From contig JAJYSP010000016.1 in the NCBI GenBank assembly GCA_021793515.1, forward strand, positions 1 to 40,716: a stretch of DNA of 40,716 nucleotides, written 5' to 3'. The position numbers and the translations under genes were made by a program. Of the stretch, positions 15,669 to 23,472 are shown one piece after another; the first letter of the stretch is position 1, and every line of letters starts with the position of its first letter. The stretch is from Actinomycetes bacterium. GTDB taxonomy: Bacteria > Actinomycetota > Acidimicrobiia > Acidimicrobiales > RAAP-2. A model generated the notes under the pieces. The model was not told the DNA's origin and ran no database searches. It saw only the letters and a program-made list of their open reading frames with translations.

Positions 15669-17318
15669 TCAGACGCTGAGGATCTTGTCCACCCGTTCGG
15701 CGAGCCCGGTGTCAGTCGCCGCGTCGTAGCCCGGCGACTGGCGCGCGAGCAGGTGGCGGGCCGCGACTGGCTTGCCGGCTTCGGCGAGGTAGATCGCCTC
15801 GGCGACGTACCCCAGTCGGTCGAGGGCGTCACGCAGGTGCCAGGCGGCGAACTCGCGGTCGTCGCGGCACCGCGTGAGCCCCTCGAGGGCGAGGGTGAGC
15901 CCGTCGTTGAGACCGGCCACGTCACCCGAGACGAGCGCGCGCAGTCGCGACGCGGCCACCTCGAGCAGGGGCAGTCGTGCGAGGTCGTTGAGCACCTGGG
16001 CGGCGAGCACGTTGTGGGTGCCCTCCCAGGACTCATAGACGATCGCGTCGCGATAGAGCCGTGGCAGCACGCTGAACTCCTCGATCGTGCCGTTGCCCCC
16101 GAGGACCTCGATGCCGTCGCGCGCCACGCTCGTGGCTTGGCGTGATGTCAGGTACTTGACCAGGTTCACGAGCAAGCGGTGCCAGTGGACGTCGTCCTCA
16201 CTCGCGCGGCCCGCGTCGATCCGGTCCTCGACGTCGGTGAGGGCCATCACGAGTGCGAGTGCGCCGTCGGCGTTGACCGCCATGTCGGCGAGCGTCGTGC
16301 GCACCGCGGCGAAGCGCTCGATCGGCTGACCGAAGGCCTCACGGTGGTGGGCGAAGGCGCGCGCCTCGAGCACCGCGCGACGCATGATCCCCGCGGCGCC
16401 GATCGCGGTCATCCACCGACTCGTATTGAGCACGATCGACACCGCGGTGCGAAAGCCCTCCTCGAGGGGTCCGATCGGCCAGGCTCGTGCGTTAAGGAAG
16501 TCGATCTCGCCCGAGGCGAGGCCTCGGGTGCCGAGCTTGTCCTTCAGACGCCGCAGTGCGAAGCCGTTCGGCCGGCCGTCGAGCTCGCGCGGCACGACGA
16601 AGCTCCCGAGCCCGGCGGTACCCGCCGGTGCGCCGGGGATCCGCGCGGTCACGAAGAACTGGTCGGCGTCGGCGACCGAGCAGAACCACTTCTCCCCGGT
16701 GATGAGGTAGGTCTCGCCGTCGCCGCTCGGCTCGGCCACGCACGCGTTGGCCCCGACGTCACTGCCGCCCTGGACCTCGGTCAGAAACTGGGCTCCCCGG
16801 TCAGCGCGCGCGTAGTCCACTTCGAGCAGCGCCGGGAGGAAGTGGTCACGCACACCCTCGTCGGCGCGGCGGCGAAGGGCTCGGGCGAGGCCGATCGTGC
16901 AGGTCGCGGGACAGGCGTGGCCGGCCTCGCCCTCGAGTGAGAGCAGGTAGAGCAGGGTCGCCTGTTCGAAGGCGCGACCAGGCTCGCCCGACAGCGACAC
17001 CACCCCGCTCGCCCACACCGCCTCGCCGGCGACGTGGTAGGAGGGGTCGAAGTCGACGCGATCGACGCGGCGCCCGATGCCGTCGTAGGGCGCGAACTCC
17101 GCGAGGTGCGCACGCTGCTCGTAGCGCGCCGCCGCGGGGGCGACCACGGTGGTCATCGCCGCAGCGAAGGCCGACGCCCGGCGTTCGAGCGCACCGAGTC
17201 GCGCGCCGTCGAGGTAGCGCGCGAGCAGCCGTCGAAGGAACGTGTCGGACTCGAAGGGATTGTCGGGGTAGGCATCGCGCCACGCGATGAGTTGGGCGCG
17301 AGCCTCGTCGTAGGTCAT
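15669..17318 (-). CDS. Acyl-CoA dehydrogenase family protein, AidB-like
   Basis: 549 aa flavoprotein, long for the family and matching the AidB-type architecture: N-terminal helical domain, central beta domain with TEVQGGSDVGANA (flavin contact) and GEKWFCSVADADQFFVTARI, C-terminal helical domain with AFAHHREAFGQPI, and the flavin-binding EVLGGNGTIEEF ... YRDAIVYESWEGTHNV segment. A further ~110-residue C-terminal extension is present. AidB in E. coli is induced by alkylation damage; most homologues act on unknown acyl-CoA substrates. ATG 17318 has no ribosome site but GATACT lies six bases ahead with TTGGCA 18 bases upstream of it, suggesting a leaderless transcript. Divergent from the cyclopropane synthase gene with 57 bases between starts. 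Confidence 0.85.
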   Translation of the reverse strand: MTYDEARAQLIAWRDAYPDNPFESDTFLRRLLARYLDGARLGALERRASAFAAAMTTVVAPAAARYEQRAHLAEFAPYDGIGRRVDRVDFDPSYHVAGEAVWASGVVSLSGEPGRAFEQATLLYLLSLEGEAGHACPATCTIGLARALRRRADEGVRDHFLPALLEVDYARADRGAQFLTEVQGGSDVGANACVAEPSGDGETYLITGEKWFCSVADADQFFVTARIPGAPAGTAGLGSFVVPRELDGRPNGFALRRLKDKLGTRGLASGEIDFLNARAWPIGPLEEGFRTAVSIVLNTSRWMTAIGAAGIMRRAVLEARAFAHHREAFGQPIERFAAVRTTLADMAVNADGALALVMALTDVEDRIDAGRASEDDVHWHRLLVNLVKYLTSRQATSVARDGIEVLGGNGTIEEFSVLPRLYRDAIVYESWEGTHNVLAAQVLNDLARLPLLEVAASRLRALVSGDVAGLNDGLTLALEGLTRCRDDREFAAWHLRDALDRLGYVAEAIYLAEAGKPVAARHLLARQSPGYDAATDTGLAERVDKILSV

Positions 17319-17324
17319 GGTTGC

Positions 17325-17354
17325 AGTATCGTCCCGTGCCCGCTACGGTGCCAA
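17325..17354 (-). promoter_or_regulatory. Promoter of AidB-like gene
   Basis: On the minus strand TTGGCA (17354-17349), an 18-base spacer, and GATACT (17330-17325), then six bases to the ATG at 17318. The spacing predicts a leaderless transcript. It lies inside the short divergent gap shared with the cyclopropane synthase gene. Confidence 0.5.
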
Positions 17355-17375
17355 TATACGAGATCAGGAGGACCA

Positions 17376-18704
17376 TTGGACGTCGCCACCTTCGTAACCA
17401 CCATCTTCGACGGGCAGCTACCCGTTCGCATTGAGGCCTTCGACGGCAGTGCCGCCGGCGAGACGCACGCCCCCGTCACGATCGTCGTGCGCAACCGCGA
17501 CGCACTTCGCCGGGTGCTCACCCACCCCGGCGAGCTCGGCCTCGCGCGCGCCTACGTCGCCGGCGACCTCGACGTTGAGGGCGACCTCGACGCGCTGGTC
17601 TCCCTCGAGGTCCCGTCCTTTGACTTAAAGCGCCACGTGCCCGCGATCCGTGAGCTCGCGCGCACCTTCGGCACCTCGATCTTCACCCCGCTCGCCCCGC
17701 CCTCGATCGAGGCGCGCAGCCGCGGGGCCATGCACTCGAGACGACGCGACGCGCGCTCGGTGACCCACCACTACGACGTCTCGAACCGCTTCTACGAGCA
17801 CGTGCTGGGCCCGTCGATGACCTACTCGTGCGCGGTCTTTTCCTCCCCCGAGGAGTCCCTCGAGAACGCTCAGATCCGCAAAGTCGACCTGGTAGCGCGA
17901 AAGCTCGATCTCAAGTCCGGCGACCGGCTGCTCGACGTCGGCTGTGGGTGGGGCACGATGGCCATCAACGCCGCGCGCACCTACGGCGCGCGGGTCGTCG
18001 GCGTCACCCTCTCCAAACCCCAGGCCACCTACGCGACCGAGCGCGCCGAGAAGCTCGGTCTCGGCCACCTCGTCGAGTTCCGGGTCCAGGACTACCGCGA
18101 CGTCACCGACGGCCCCTACGACGCCATCAGCTCGATCGGCATGGTCGAGCACGTGGGACGCCGGGGCCTGCCGGCATACACCGACACCCTGACCCACCTG
18201 CTCGTGCCCGGCGGCCGGTTCCTCAACCACGCCATCGGCCGTCCGGCGACCCACGACGACGACCCGCGGCCCACACGCGTCGATGACCTGCGCCACCACC
18301 TCGGCCTCGCGTTCGGCTCGCGCCGCGGCGCGAAGACCGGGAGCGCCTTCATCGACCGCTACGTCTTCCCCGACGGCGAACTGCACCAGCTCGGTGACCT
18401 CATCGGCCGCTTCCAGGACCACGGCCTCGAGGTGCGCCACGTCGAGAGCCTGCGCGAGCACTACGCCATCACGCTTCGTCACTGGGTGGCGAACCTGGAG
18501 CGACACTGGGGCGACGCGGTCGCCGAGGTCGGCGAGTCGCGGGCCCGCGTGTGGCGGCTCTACATGGCGGCCTCCGCGGTCGCCTTCGAGCGACACCACC
18601 TCGAGGTGCACCAGATCCTCATGGTCCGACCCGACCGGGGCGAGAGCCACCTGCCCTTGCGCCCGCGCTTCGAGCCACGCCCCGACGGCGACTGGATCGT
18701 TTGA
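17376..18704 (+). CDS. cfa: Cyclopropane-fatty-acyl-phospholipid synthase family protein
   Basis: 442 aa SAM-dependent enzyme that adds a methylene bridge (or methyl group) to unsaturated lipid acyl chains. The N-terminal ~130 residues form the lipid-binding region (IVVRNRDALRRVLTHPGELG, ARAYVAGDLDVEGDLDALV). The catalytic part has THHYDVSNRFYEHVLGPSM, TYSCAVFSSPEESLENAQ, the SAM loop LLDVGCGWGTMAINAA and ISSIGMVEHVG, plus YVFPDGELH near the C-terminus. The start is TTG 17376, in frame after AGGAGG at 17366-17371; the reading frame extends upstream but into non-conserved residues. Divergent from an acyl-CoA dehydrogenase, both perhaps tied to lipid remodelling under stress. Related 10-methyl-branching enzymes (UfaA1/BfaB-like) cannot be excluded. 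Confidence 0.92.
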   Translation: MDVATFVTTIFDGQLPVRIEAFDGSAAGETHAPVTIVVRNRDALRRVLTHPGELGLARAYVAGDLDVEGDLDALVSLEVPSFDLKRHVPAIRELARTFGTSIFTPLAPPSIEARSRGAMHSRRRDARSVTHHYDVSNRFYEHVLGPSMTYSCAVFSSPEESLENAQIRKVDLVARKLDLKSGDRLLDVGCGWGTMAINAARTYGARVVGVTLSKPQATYATERAEKLGLGHLVEFRVQDYRDVTDGPYDAISSIGMVEHVGRRGLPAYTDTLTHLLVPGGRFLNHAIGRPATHDDDPRPTRVDDLRHHLGLAFGSRRGAKTGSAFIDRYVFPDGELHQLGDLIGRFQDHGLEVRHVESLREHYAITLRHWVANLERHWGDAVAEVGESRARVWRLYMAASAVAFERHHLEVHQILMVRPDRGESHLPLRPRFEPRPDGDWIV

Positions 18705-18782
18705 CTGCGGGCAACGAGGTCGTGCGTCGAACGCGCTCGGCCGCGGCGACACCGTGACGCCACGTCCCACGGCGAACACGGA

Positions 18783-18830
18783 TAACAGCCATACGTTCGT
18801 CTGTTACGTGTGTTTTAGCGTATAACAGAC
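18783..18830. promoter_or_regulatory. Operator cluster upstream of second hipBA
   Basis: GTCTGTTA (18799-18806) and TAACAGAC (18823-18830) are perfect inverted arms 16 bases apart, and a further TAACAG lies at 18783-18788. Three half-sites ahead of an XRE antitoxin gene suggest cooperative autorepression. A second imperfect pair, ATTATGAC (18834-18841) and GTCATTAT (18881-18888), brackets the possible -10 TAGAAT (18874-18879). Confidence 0.55.
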
Positions 18831-18909
18831 ACTATTATGACTTTCCCTCGTGCGTCTCGTGGCACGTAAGCGATAGAATCGTCATTATGCTGACCATACG
18901 GAGGTGGGG

Positions 18910-19221
18910 ATGGCCGAGCAAGCCGGCGAGCTGGAGGGAACCCTCGGCGACGCGGTGCGAGCGCTGCGTCTCGAGCGCCGACTGACCCAGTCCGAGCTGG
19001 CCGATCGCGCGAACGTGTCCCTCGGCGCCGTCAAGAACCTGGAGGCCGGACGGGGATCGAGCACCACCACCCTCGTGCGAGTCGTGCACGCCCTCGGCGA
19101 GGACGACTGGCTCAGCGGTCTGCGACCCGTTCGCCCGACCTTTAATCCCGTGGACCTCGCCGACCAGCGTCGCGGGACCCGTCGAGTCCCGCGCCGGGTG
19201 CGCCGTCCGGCCCAGTCGTGA
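18910..19221 (+). CDS. hipB: XRE-family antitoxin-like regulator (HipB-like), module 2
   Basis: 103 aa protein with a helix-turn-helix at about residues 10-65: VRALRLERRLTQSELADRAN, VSLGAVKNLEAGRGSS and LVRVVHALGEDDWL. The C-terminal tail is Arg/Pro-rich. Expected to repress its operon and to counter the kinase that follows. ATG 18910 has GGAGG (18900-18904) five bases ahead, preferred over the GTG at 18904 that overlaps that site. The stop overlaps the hipA start in GTGA. Unlike module 1, base composition matches the genome, so this pair appears long resident. Confidence 0.87.
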   Translation: MAEQAGELEGTLGDAVRALRLERRLTQSELADRANVSLGAVKNLEAGRGSSTTTLVRVVHALGEDDWLSGLRPVRPTFNPVDLADQRRGTRRVPRRVRRPAQS

Positions 19222-20540
19222 CCTACCGACCGGTCGATCTCATCGAGGTATGGGCCTGGGGGCAACGCGTCGGCGCCGTCGCCGAGGACCCGAGCACCGG
19301 ACGCTACGTCTTCGCATACGCGCCCGAGTGGATCGCGTCGGGTGTCGAGCTCTCCCCGTTGTCGATGCCGATGCGTCGCGACCCCTACGACATCGCGATG
19401 TGGCCGAGCCTCGAGCCCGCGTCGTTCCACGGCTTGGTACCACTGCTCGCCGACGCGTTGCCCGACGCCTTTGGCAACGCGCTCGTGAACGCCTGGATGG
19501 CCGAGCACGACGTGCCCGTCGAGCGCATCACGCCACTGGACCGCCTCGCCTACGCCGCGGACCGCGCGCTCGGAGCGCTCGAGTTCCGCCCGCCGGCGAC
19601 CGACGAGACGGCCGAGCCGCTCGCGAGCGTCGCACTCGCCGACCTCGTGTTCGCGGCGCGCCTCACGGTCAACGGCAAGCTCGCCGACGCCGCCAGCGCG
19701 CACGCGGCGATCCAACAGCTCATCCAGGTCGGCTCGAGCGCCGGTGGCGCCCGAGCCAAAGCGGTGGTCGCGTTCAACCCCGCGAGCTACCAGATCCACT
19801 CGGCCTTCGCCCCGCTCGAACCCGGCTTCGAGCACTGGATCATCAAGCTCGACGGGGTGAGTGACACCGGCATGGACGGCCACGGCGACGGACTCGGCAC
19901 CAGCGCGCCCTACGGGCGCATCGAGTACGCCTACTCGCTCATGGCTCGAGCCGCCGGGCTCGAGATGACGCCCAGTCTCTTGCTTTCCGAGGGTCCTCGC
20001 CGGCACTTCATGACGCGCCGCTTTGACCGCGGGCCCGATGGCTCGCGACGCCACCTCATCTCACTTGGGGCAATGGCGCACCTCGACCACCGACAGGTGG
20101 GTGTCCACTCCTACGACCAGTACATCCAGAGCGTGCGGGCACTCGAGCTCGGCCCCGACGCGCTCGCAGAGGCTTACCGACGCATGGTCTTTAACGTGGC
20201 GGCCGTCAACCGCGACGACCACGTAAAGAACTTCGCCTTCCTGCGGGGGCGAGACACCGGGTGGTCGCTCGCCCCCGCGTTCGACGTGACCCACACCTAT
20301 AACCCCTCGAGCCCGTGGACGAGTCGACACAATCTGCGCGTGAACAGCAAGGTCGAGGCGATTACCCTCGCGGACCTGCGACTCGTCGGTGACCGTCTGG
20401 ACGTGCCCGGCCACCGACGCATCGTGCGCGAGGTCCTCGCCGCGCTCGAGGACTGGCCGCGCTACGCCGACGAGGCCGAACTGGGTGGTGACGTCGTCGA
20501 CGCCATCGCCGGCGACCTCGAGCGGTTCCGCCCTCGGTGA
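19218..20540 (+). CDS. hipA: HipA-family serine/threonine kinase toxin, module 2
   Basis: 440 aa HipA homologue. The N-terminal domain reads LSPLSMPMRRDPYDI and ALPDAFGNALVNAWM; the kinase part has GSSAGGARAK (172-181), Lys210 in WIIKLDG, RRFDR (267-271), the catalytic NRDDHVKNFAF (331-341) and AFDV (354-357). Key residues are intact. The insertion VSDTGMDGHGDGLGTS (215-230) lengthens the loop after the ATP-contacting Lys compared with module 1. The two HipA proteins share only motif-level similarity and so are not recent duplicates. GTG start overlaps hipB. A small hairpin lies at the stop codon. Target unknown; growth arrest by phosphorylation of a translation factor is the family precedent. 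Confidence 0.9.
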   Translation: MTYRPVDLIEVWAWGQRVGAVAEDPSTGRYVFAYAPEWIASGVELSPLSMPMRRDPYDIAMWPSLEPASFHGLVPLLADALPDAFGNALVNAWMAEHDVPVERITPLDRLAYAADRALGALEFRPPATDETAEPLASVALADLVFAARLTVNGKLADAASAHAAIQQLIQVGSSAGGARAKAVVAFNPASYQIHSAFAPLEPGFEHWIIKLDGVSDTGMDGHGDGLGTSAPYGRIEYAYSLMARAAGLEMTPSLLLSEGPRRHFMTRRFDRGPDGSRRHLISLGAMAHLDHRQVGVHSYDQYIQSVRALELGPDALAEAYRRMVFNVAAVNRDDHVKNFAFLRGRDTGWSLAPAFDVTHTYNPSSPWTSRHNLRVNSKVEAITLADLRLVGDRLDVPGHRRIVREVLAALEDWPRYADEAELGGDVVDAIAGDLERFRPR

Positions 20541-20554
20541 GACGAGCCCGTCTC
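20539..20554 (+). terminator. Short hairpin at the end of hipA module 2
   Basis: GAGACG-AGCC-CGTCTC, a perfect 6-bp stem with a 4-base loop overlapping the stop codon. No T run follows. Modest candidate for a terminator before the electron-transfer operon. Confidence 0.4.
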
Positions 20555-20633
20555 GAGTAATCCCGGTCGTCTCGGCCCACTCACCTCGAGCGCGTAGTCG
20601 GGGCGAGACGTGAGAACTCTCAGCGAAATCTTG

Positions 20634-20667
20634 TTGTCCTATTAGGTTGCCCCGTTACCGTTCCCGC
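20634..20667 (+). promoter_or_regulatory. Leaderless promoter of the flavin electron-transfer operon
   Basis: TTGTCC (20634-20639), a 16-base spacer and TACCGT (20656-20661), followed by six bases and GTG. Transcription would begin at the start codon. No ribosome site is present. Confidence 0.6.
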
Positions 20668-22056
20668 GTGACCACGAGTGACCAGACGATTCCCCACCGA
20701 CGGCCCTCGTGGTCAACCATCCATCCCACGCGACGCCCCTCCAGCACCGAGCCGCGCCCGCTGATCGCCAACGCCCTCGCCGCCCTCGCGGGACTCGGGC
20801 TCGGCGTCGTGCTCGCGTTCTACCTCGCCAACGAGTCCCTCGCGGCGCTCACCTCGCCGGGCGGGTGGTTCCTCGCGATCGGACGACTCAGCGCCTTCGT
20901 GGGCACCTACCTGCTCATCGTGATGCTCGTGCTCATCGCGCGGGTGCCCGGGCTCGAGCGCGCCGTCGGCCAGGACCGGCTCGTGCGTTGGCACCGGCGC
21001 CTCGGACCCTGGCCCGTGTCGCTCATCGCCCTGCACGTCGTGACGATCACCGTCGGCTACGCCCAGCTCGGCCACAACAGCCTCCTCGCCCAGGTGAGCA
21101 CCTTCGTGTTGCACTACCCCGACCTACTCGCCTCGGCCGTCGGCTTCGGGCTGCTCGTGATGGCGGCGGTCTCCTCGCACCGCCTGGCGCGCCGCGCGAT
21201 GCGCTACGAGACGTGGTGGGTCGTGCACCTCTACACCTACCTCGCGATAGCCCTCGCCTTCACCCACCAGATTCGCGTCGGGGTCCCGTTCCTCACCCAC
21301 GTAGCCGCCAGGAACGCGTGGATCGCGTTGTGGGTCATGACCGCGCTCGTCGTCGTCGCCTACCGAGTCGTCGCACCACTCGCGCGTAACTGGCGCCACC
21401 AGCTGCGCGTCACCGAGGTCATCGAAGAGGCGCCCGGCGTGCACAGCCTCACGATCAAGGGCCACGAGCTCGAGCGCCTGGCCGTCGCCGGTGGCCAGTT
21501 CTTCCAGTGGCGCTTCCTCACCCCGGGTCTGTGGTGGCACAGCCACCCGTACTCGCTCTCGGCGATGCCCCGTCCGCCGTTCCTGCGCGTCACCGTGAAG
21601 GCGATCGGCGACCAGTCACGCGCGCTCGCCCACGTGCGCCCCGGCACCCGGGTCTTCGCCGAGGGACCCTATGGCACCTTCACCCACCACGCGCTCAACA
21701 CCCGCCGCGCGGTGTTGATCGGCGCGGGCGTGGGCGTGACCCCGTTGCGCGCCCTGCTCGAGGACCTGCCAAGCGACGTCGTGGTGAGCGTCATCGTGCG
21801 CGCCTCGCGTCCCGAGGACCTCGTGCACCGCGACGAGATCGCCGCACTCGTCGAGGCGCGCCGCGGCCAGTTCCACGAGCTCGTTGGTTCCCGTCACGAG
21901 GTTCGATTCGACGCGCGCCAGCTGCGTCGCCTCGTGCCCGACATCGCCCAGCGCGACGTCTACATCTGCGGGCCAGACGGCTTCACCGATCTCGCTCACG
22001 ACGCGGCCACCCGCGCCGGGGCCGACCACGTCCACATCGAAGCATTCGCCTTCTGA
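20668..22056 (+). CDS. Membrane haem/flavin oxidoreductase (ferric reductase-like + FAD/NAD domains)
   Basis: 462 aa two-part reductase. Residues ~35-235 hold six membrane helices of the ferric-reductase-like domain with paired His for b haems: H109 and H123 in one pair of helices, H187 and H200 in the next. Residues ~240-460 form a ferredoxin-NADP reductase-type module with FAD motif HPYSLS (293-298), EGPYGTF (332-338), the nucleotide motif GAGVGVTP (352-359) and CGPDGF (434-439). No 2Fe-2S domain follows. It should carry electrons from cytoplasmic NAD(P)H across the membrane to an outside acceptor, here most likely the flavinylated protein encoded next. GTG 20668 is selected because TACCGT lies six bases before it. 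The next gene follows after 9 bases. Confidence 0.88.
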   Translation: MTTSDQTIPHRRPSWSTIHPTRRPSSTEPRPLIANALAALAGLGLGVVLAFYLANESLAALTSPGGWFLAIGRLSAFVGTYLLIVMLVLIARVPGLERAVGQDRLVRWHRRLGPWPVSLIALHVVTITVGYAQLGHNSLLAQVSTFVLHYPDLLASAVGFGLLVMAAVSSHRLARRAMRYETWWVVHLYTYLAIALAFTHQIRVGVPFLTHVAARNAWIALWVMTALVVVAYRVVAPLARNWRHQLRVTEVIEEAPGVHSLTIKGHELERLAVAGGQFFQWRFLTPGLWWHSHPYSLSAMPRPPFLRVTVKAIGDQSRALAHVRPGTRVFAEGPYGTFTHHALNTRRAVLIGAGVGVTPLRALLEDLPSDVVVSVIVRASRPEDLVHRDEIAALVEARRGQFHELVGSRHEVRFDARQLRRLVPDIAQRDVYICGPDGFTDLAHDAATRAGADHVHIEAFAF

Positions 22057-22065
22057 GGAACCCCA

Positions 22066-22596
22066 ATGAAACGAACCCCCCTCGTCCTCGCGAGCACCGT
22101 CGCCGGCCTGACCGGCGTCGCGGTCTTCCACTCAACGCCCCAGAAGGTCGTGCTGTCAGCCCTCGGGTCGTCCGCCACGACGACGCCGGCGAGCGCACCC
22201 GCGCCAGCGCCGGCGAACGCTGCGCCGTCAACACCGACGACAACGAACGCGACCGGCGCGTCGAGTGGTCCGACGGTTCCGGCGACCACGTCGAGCTCGG
22301 TCGCCTCGAGTGCGAGTCGCAGCGCGACCGGCCCGGTCGTCAACTACTACTACGGCCAGCTCTCGGTGAAGGTGAGCGCCAGTGGAACCAAAATCACCGC
22401 CATCACGATTGCGACCTTGAGTGACGGCGGCAACCCCTACTCGGCCTACGTCGACCACGCGGCGCTGCCGATGCTCCAGCGCGAGGCGATGTCCGCCCAG
22501 AGCGCCAACATCCAGGGCGTCTCCGGCGCCAGCTACACGAGCGCTGGTTTCGCCCAGTCACTCCAGGGCGCGCTCTCGGCCCTCAAGCTGAAGTAG
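22066..22596 (+). CDS. Membrane-anchored FMN-binding domain protein (covalent flavin carrier)
   Basis: 176 aa extracytoplasmic protein. Residues 1-30 are a signal anchor; residues ~35-90 are an Ala/Pro/Ser/Thr-rich spacer as if crossing the wall; residues ~92-176 form an FMN_bind domain (YYYGQLSVKVSASGTKITAI, then YSAYVDHAALPMLQREAM). The flavinylation motif is S-G-A-S-Y-T at 153-158, matching [ST]-G-A-[ST]-x-[ST], the sequence modified by ApbE flavin transferases. The attachment residue would be Ser156 instead of the more usual Thr. It sits between a membrane reductase and ApbE, the arrangement known for extracytosolic flavin electron-transfer systems. GAGGAA precedes ATG 22066. Terminal acceptor is unknown. 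Confidence 0.87.
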   Translation: MKRTPLVLASTVAGLTGVAVFHSTPQKVVLSALGSSATTTPASAPAPAPANAAPSTPTTTNATGASSGPTVPATTSSSVASSASRSATGPVVNYYYGQLSVKVSASGTKITAITIATLSDGGNPYSAYVDHAALPMLQREAMSAQSANIQGVSGASYTSAGFAQSLQGALSALKLK

Positions 22597-22598
22597 CG

Positions 22599-23411
22599 AT
22601 GACGCGTAAACCCCCGCACACGCGCCACCACCGCATCGAGGTGATGGGCACGGTCGTCACCGTCGACCTCTACGGTGACGGTCCCCTCGAGACGCCCGAG
22701 GTGGACGCCGCACTCGTTGAAGCCCAGGCCATACTCGAGCGCCACGACCGGACCTTCAGCACCTGGCGCCACGACAGCGCGATCAACCGGCTCCGTCGCG
22801 GCGAGATCACCCTCGGCGAGGCACCGAGTGAGGTGACCGACGTCCTCGACGGGTGCCGGCTCGCCAAGGAGCTCTCGGGTGGCTGGTTCGACCCCTGGGC
22901 GATGCCCGGCGGTGTTGACCCCACCGGTTACGTGAAGGGCTGGGCCGCCGCGCGGGCCCTCGAGGTCCTCGCCGTTCGTGGCGTCACCGGTGCGATGGTG
23001 AACGCCGCAGGTGACATCGCGAGCTTCGGCGGCGTGGGCGGCCACCCGTTTCGCGTCGGCATCGTGCGACCCGACGCGCCCGGCGCGCTCGCGTGCGTGG
23101 TGACCCTGCACGAGTCGATCGCGACCTCGGGGGACTACCTGCGCGGGCCCCACCTCCTCAACCCCTTCACCGACGAGGCGGTGACCCGGGTCGCTTCGGC
23201 GAGCGTCACCGGACCGGACCTCGCACTCGCCGACGCCCTCGCGACGGCCCTCGCGGTCGGCGGTGACGAAGTGCTCGCGCGCATCGAGCGCATCGAGGAC
23301 TACGAGGCACTCACCATCGCCGTCGACGGGACGCGCGGTTGGACGACCGGCTTTGCCTTCGCCGACGTGCTCAACCGTGACCCGACGCGATCGCGCGAGA
23401 CAGCTGGGTAA
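22599..23411 (+). CDS. apbE: FAD:protein FMN transferase ApbE
   Basis: 270 aa Mg-dependent flavin transferase that moves FMN from FAD to Ser/Thr of FMN_bind proteins. Family motifs are present: VMGTVVTVDLYG near the start, STWRHDSAINRL (54-65), GVDPTGYVKGWAAARA (105-120), NAAGDI (135-140), the ATSGDY loop (175-180), and the metal-binding DALATAL (212-218). Somewhat short compared with the ~330 aa Gram-negative lipoproteins; no signal peptide or lipobox is visible, so export or cytoplasmic action is undecided. It starts 2 bases after the FMN-binding protein gene, completing a reductase-carrier-transferase operon whose immediate substrate is encoded next door. Confidence 0.93.
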   Translation: MTRKPPHTRHHRIEVMGTVVTVDLYGDGPLETPEVDAALVEAQAILERHDRTFSTWRHDSAINRLRRGEITLGEAPSEVTDVLDGCRLAKELSGGWFDPWAMPGGVDPTGYVKGWAAARALEVLAVRGVTGAMVNAAGDIASFGGVGGHPFRVGIVRPDAPGALACVVTLHESIATSGDYLRGPHLLNPFTDEAVTRVASASVTGPDLALADALATALAVGGDEVLARIERIEDYEALTIAVDGTRGWTTGFAFADVLNRDPTRSRETAG

Positions 23412-23460
23412 CGCCACGGAGGTGACCAAAGGCCCACTAGTTAGCCCCTGACCACGGCGA

Positions 23461-23472
23461 TAGCCTCGAAGG
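23461..23472 (+). promoter_or_regulatory. Leaderless -10 of tetR
   Basis: TAGCCT (23461-23466), six bases, then GTG 23473. The 61-base gap holds no other obvious element; no clear -35. Confidence 0.5.

Noticed and set aside
17034-17375. N-terminal extension of the cyclopropane synthase by 114 codons
   Set aside because: It overlaps the divergent AidB-like gene and its promoter and has no family similarity; AGGAGG before TTG 17376 fixes the start.
17625-18779. A 384-codon minus-strand frame antisense to the cyclopropane synthase gene
   Set aside because: Asp/Arg/Gly/Val-rich shadow without domains; the plus-strand gene has every family motif.
18885-20054. A 389-codon minus-strand frame antisense to hipBA module 2
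   Set aside because: Low-complexity Arg/Gly/Glu/His composition, no motif and no ribosome site; the plus strand carries intact HipB and HipA motifs.
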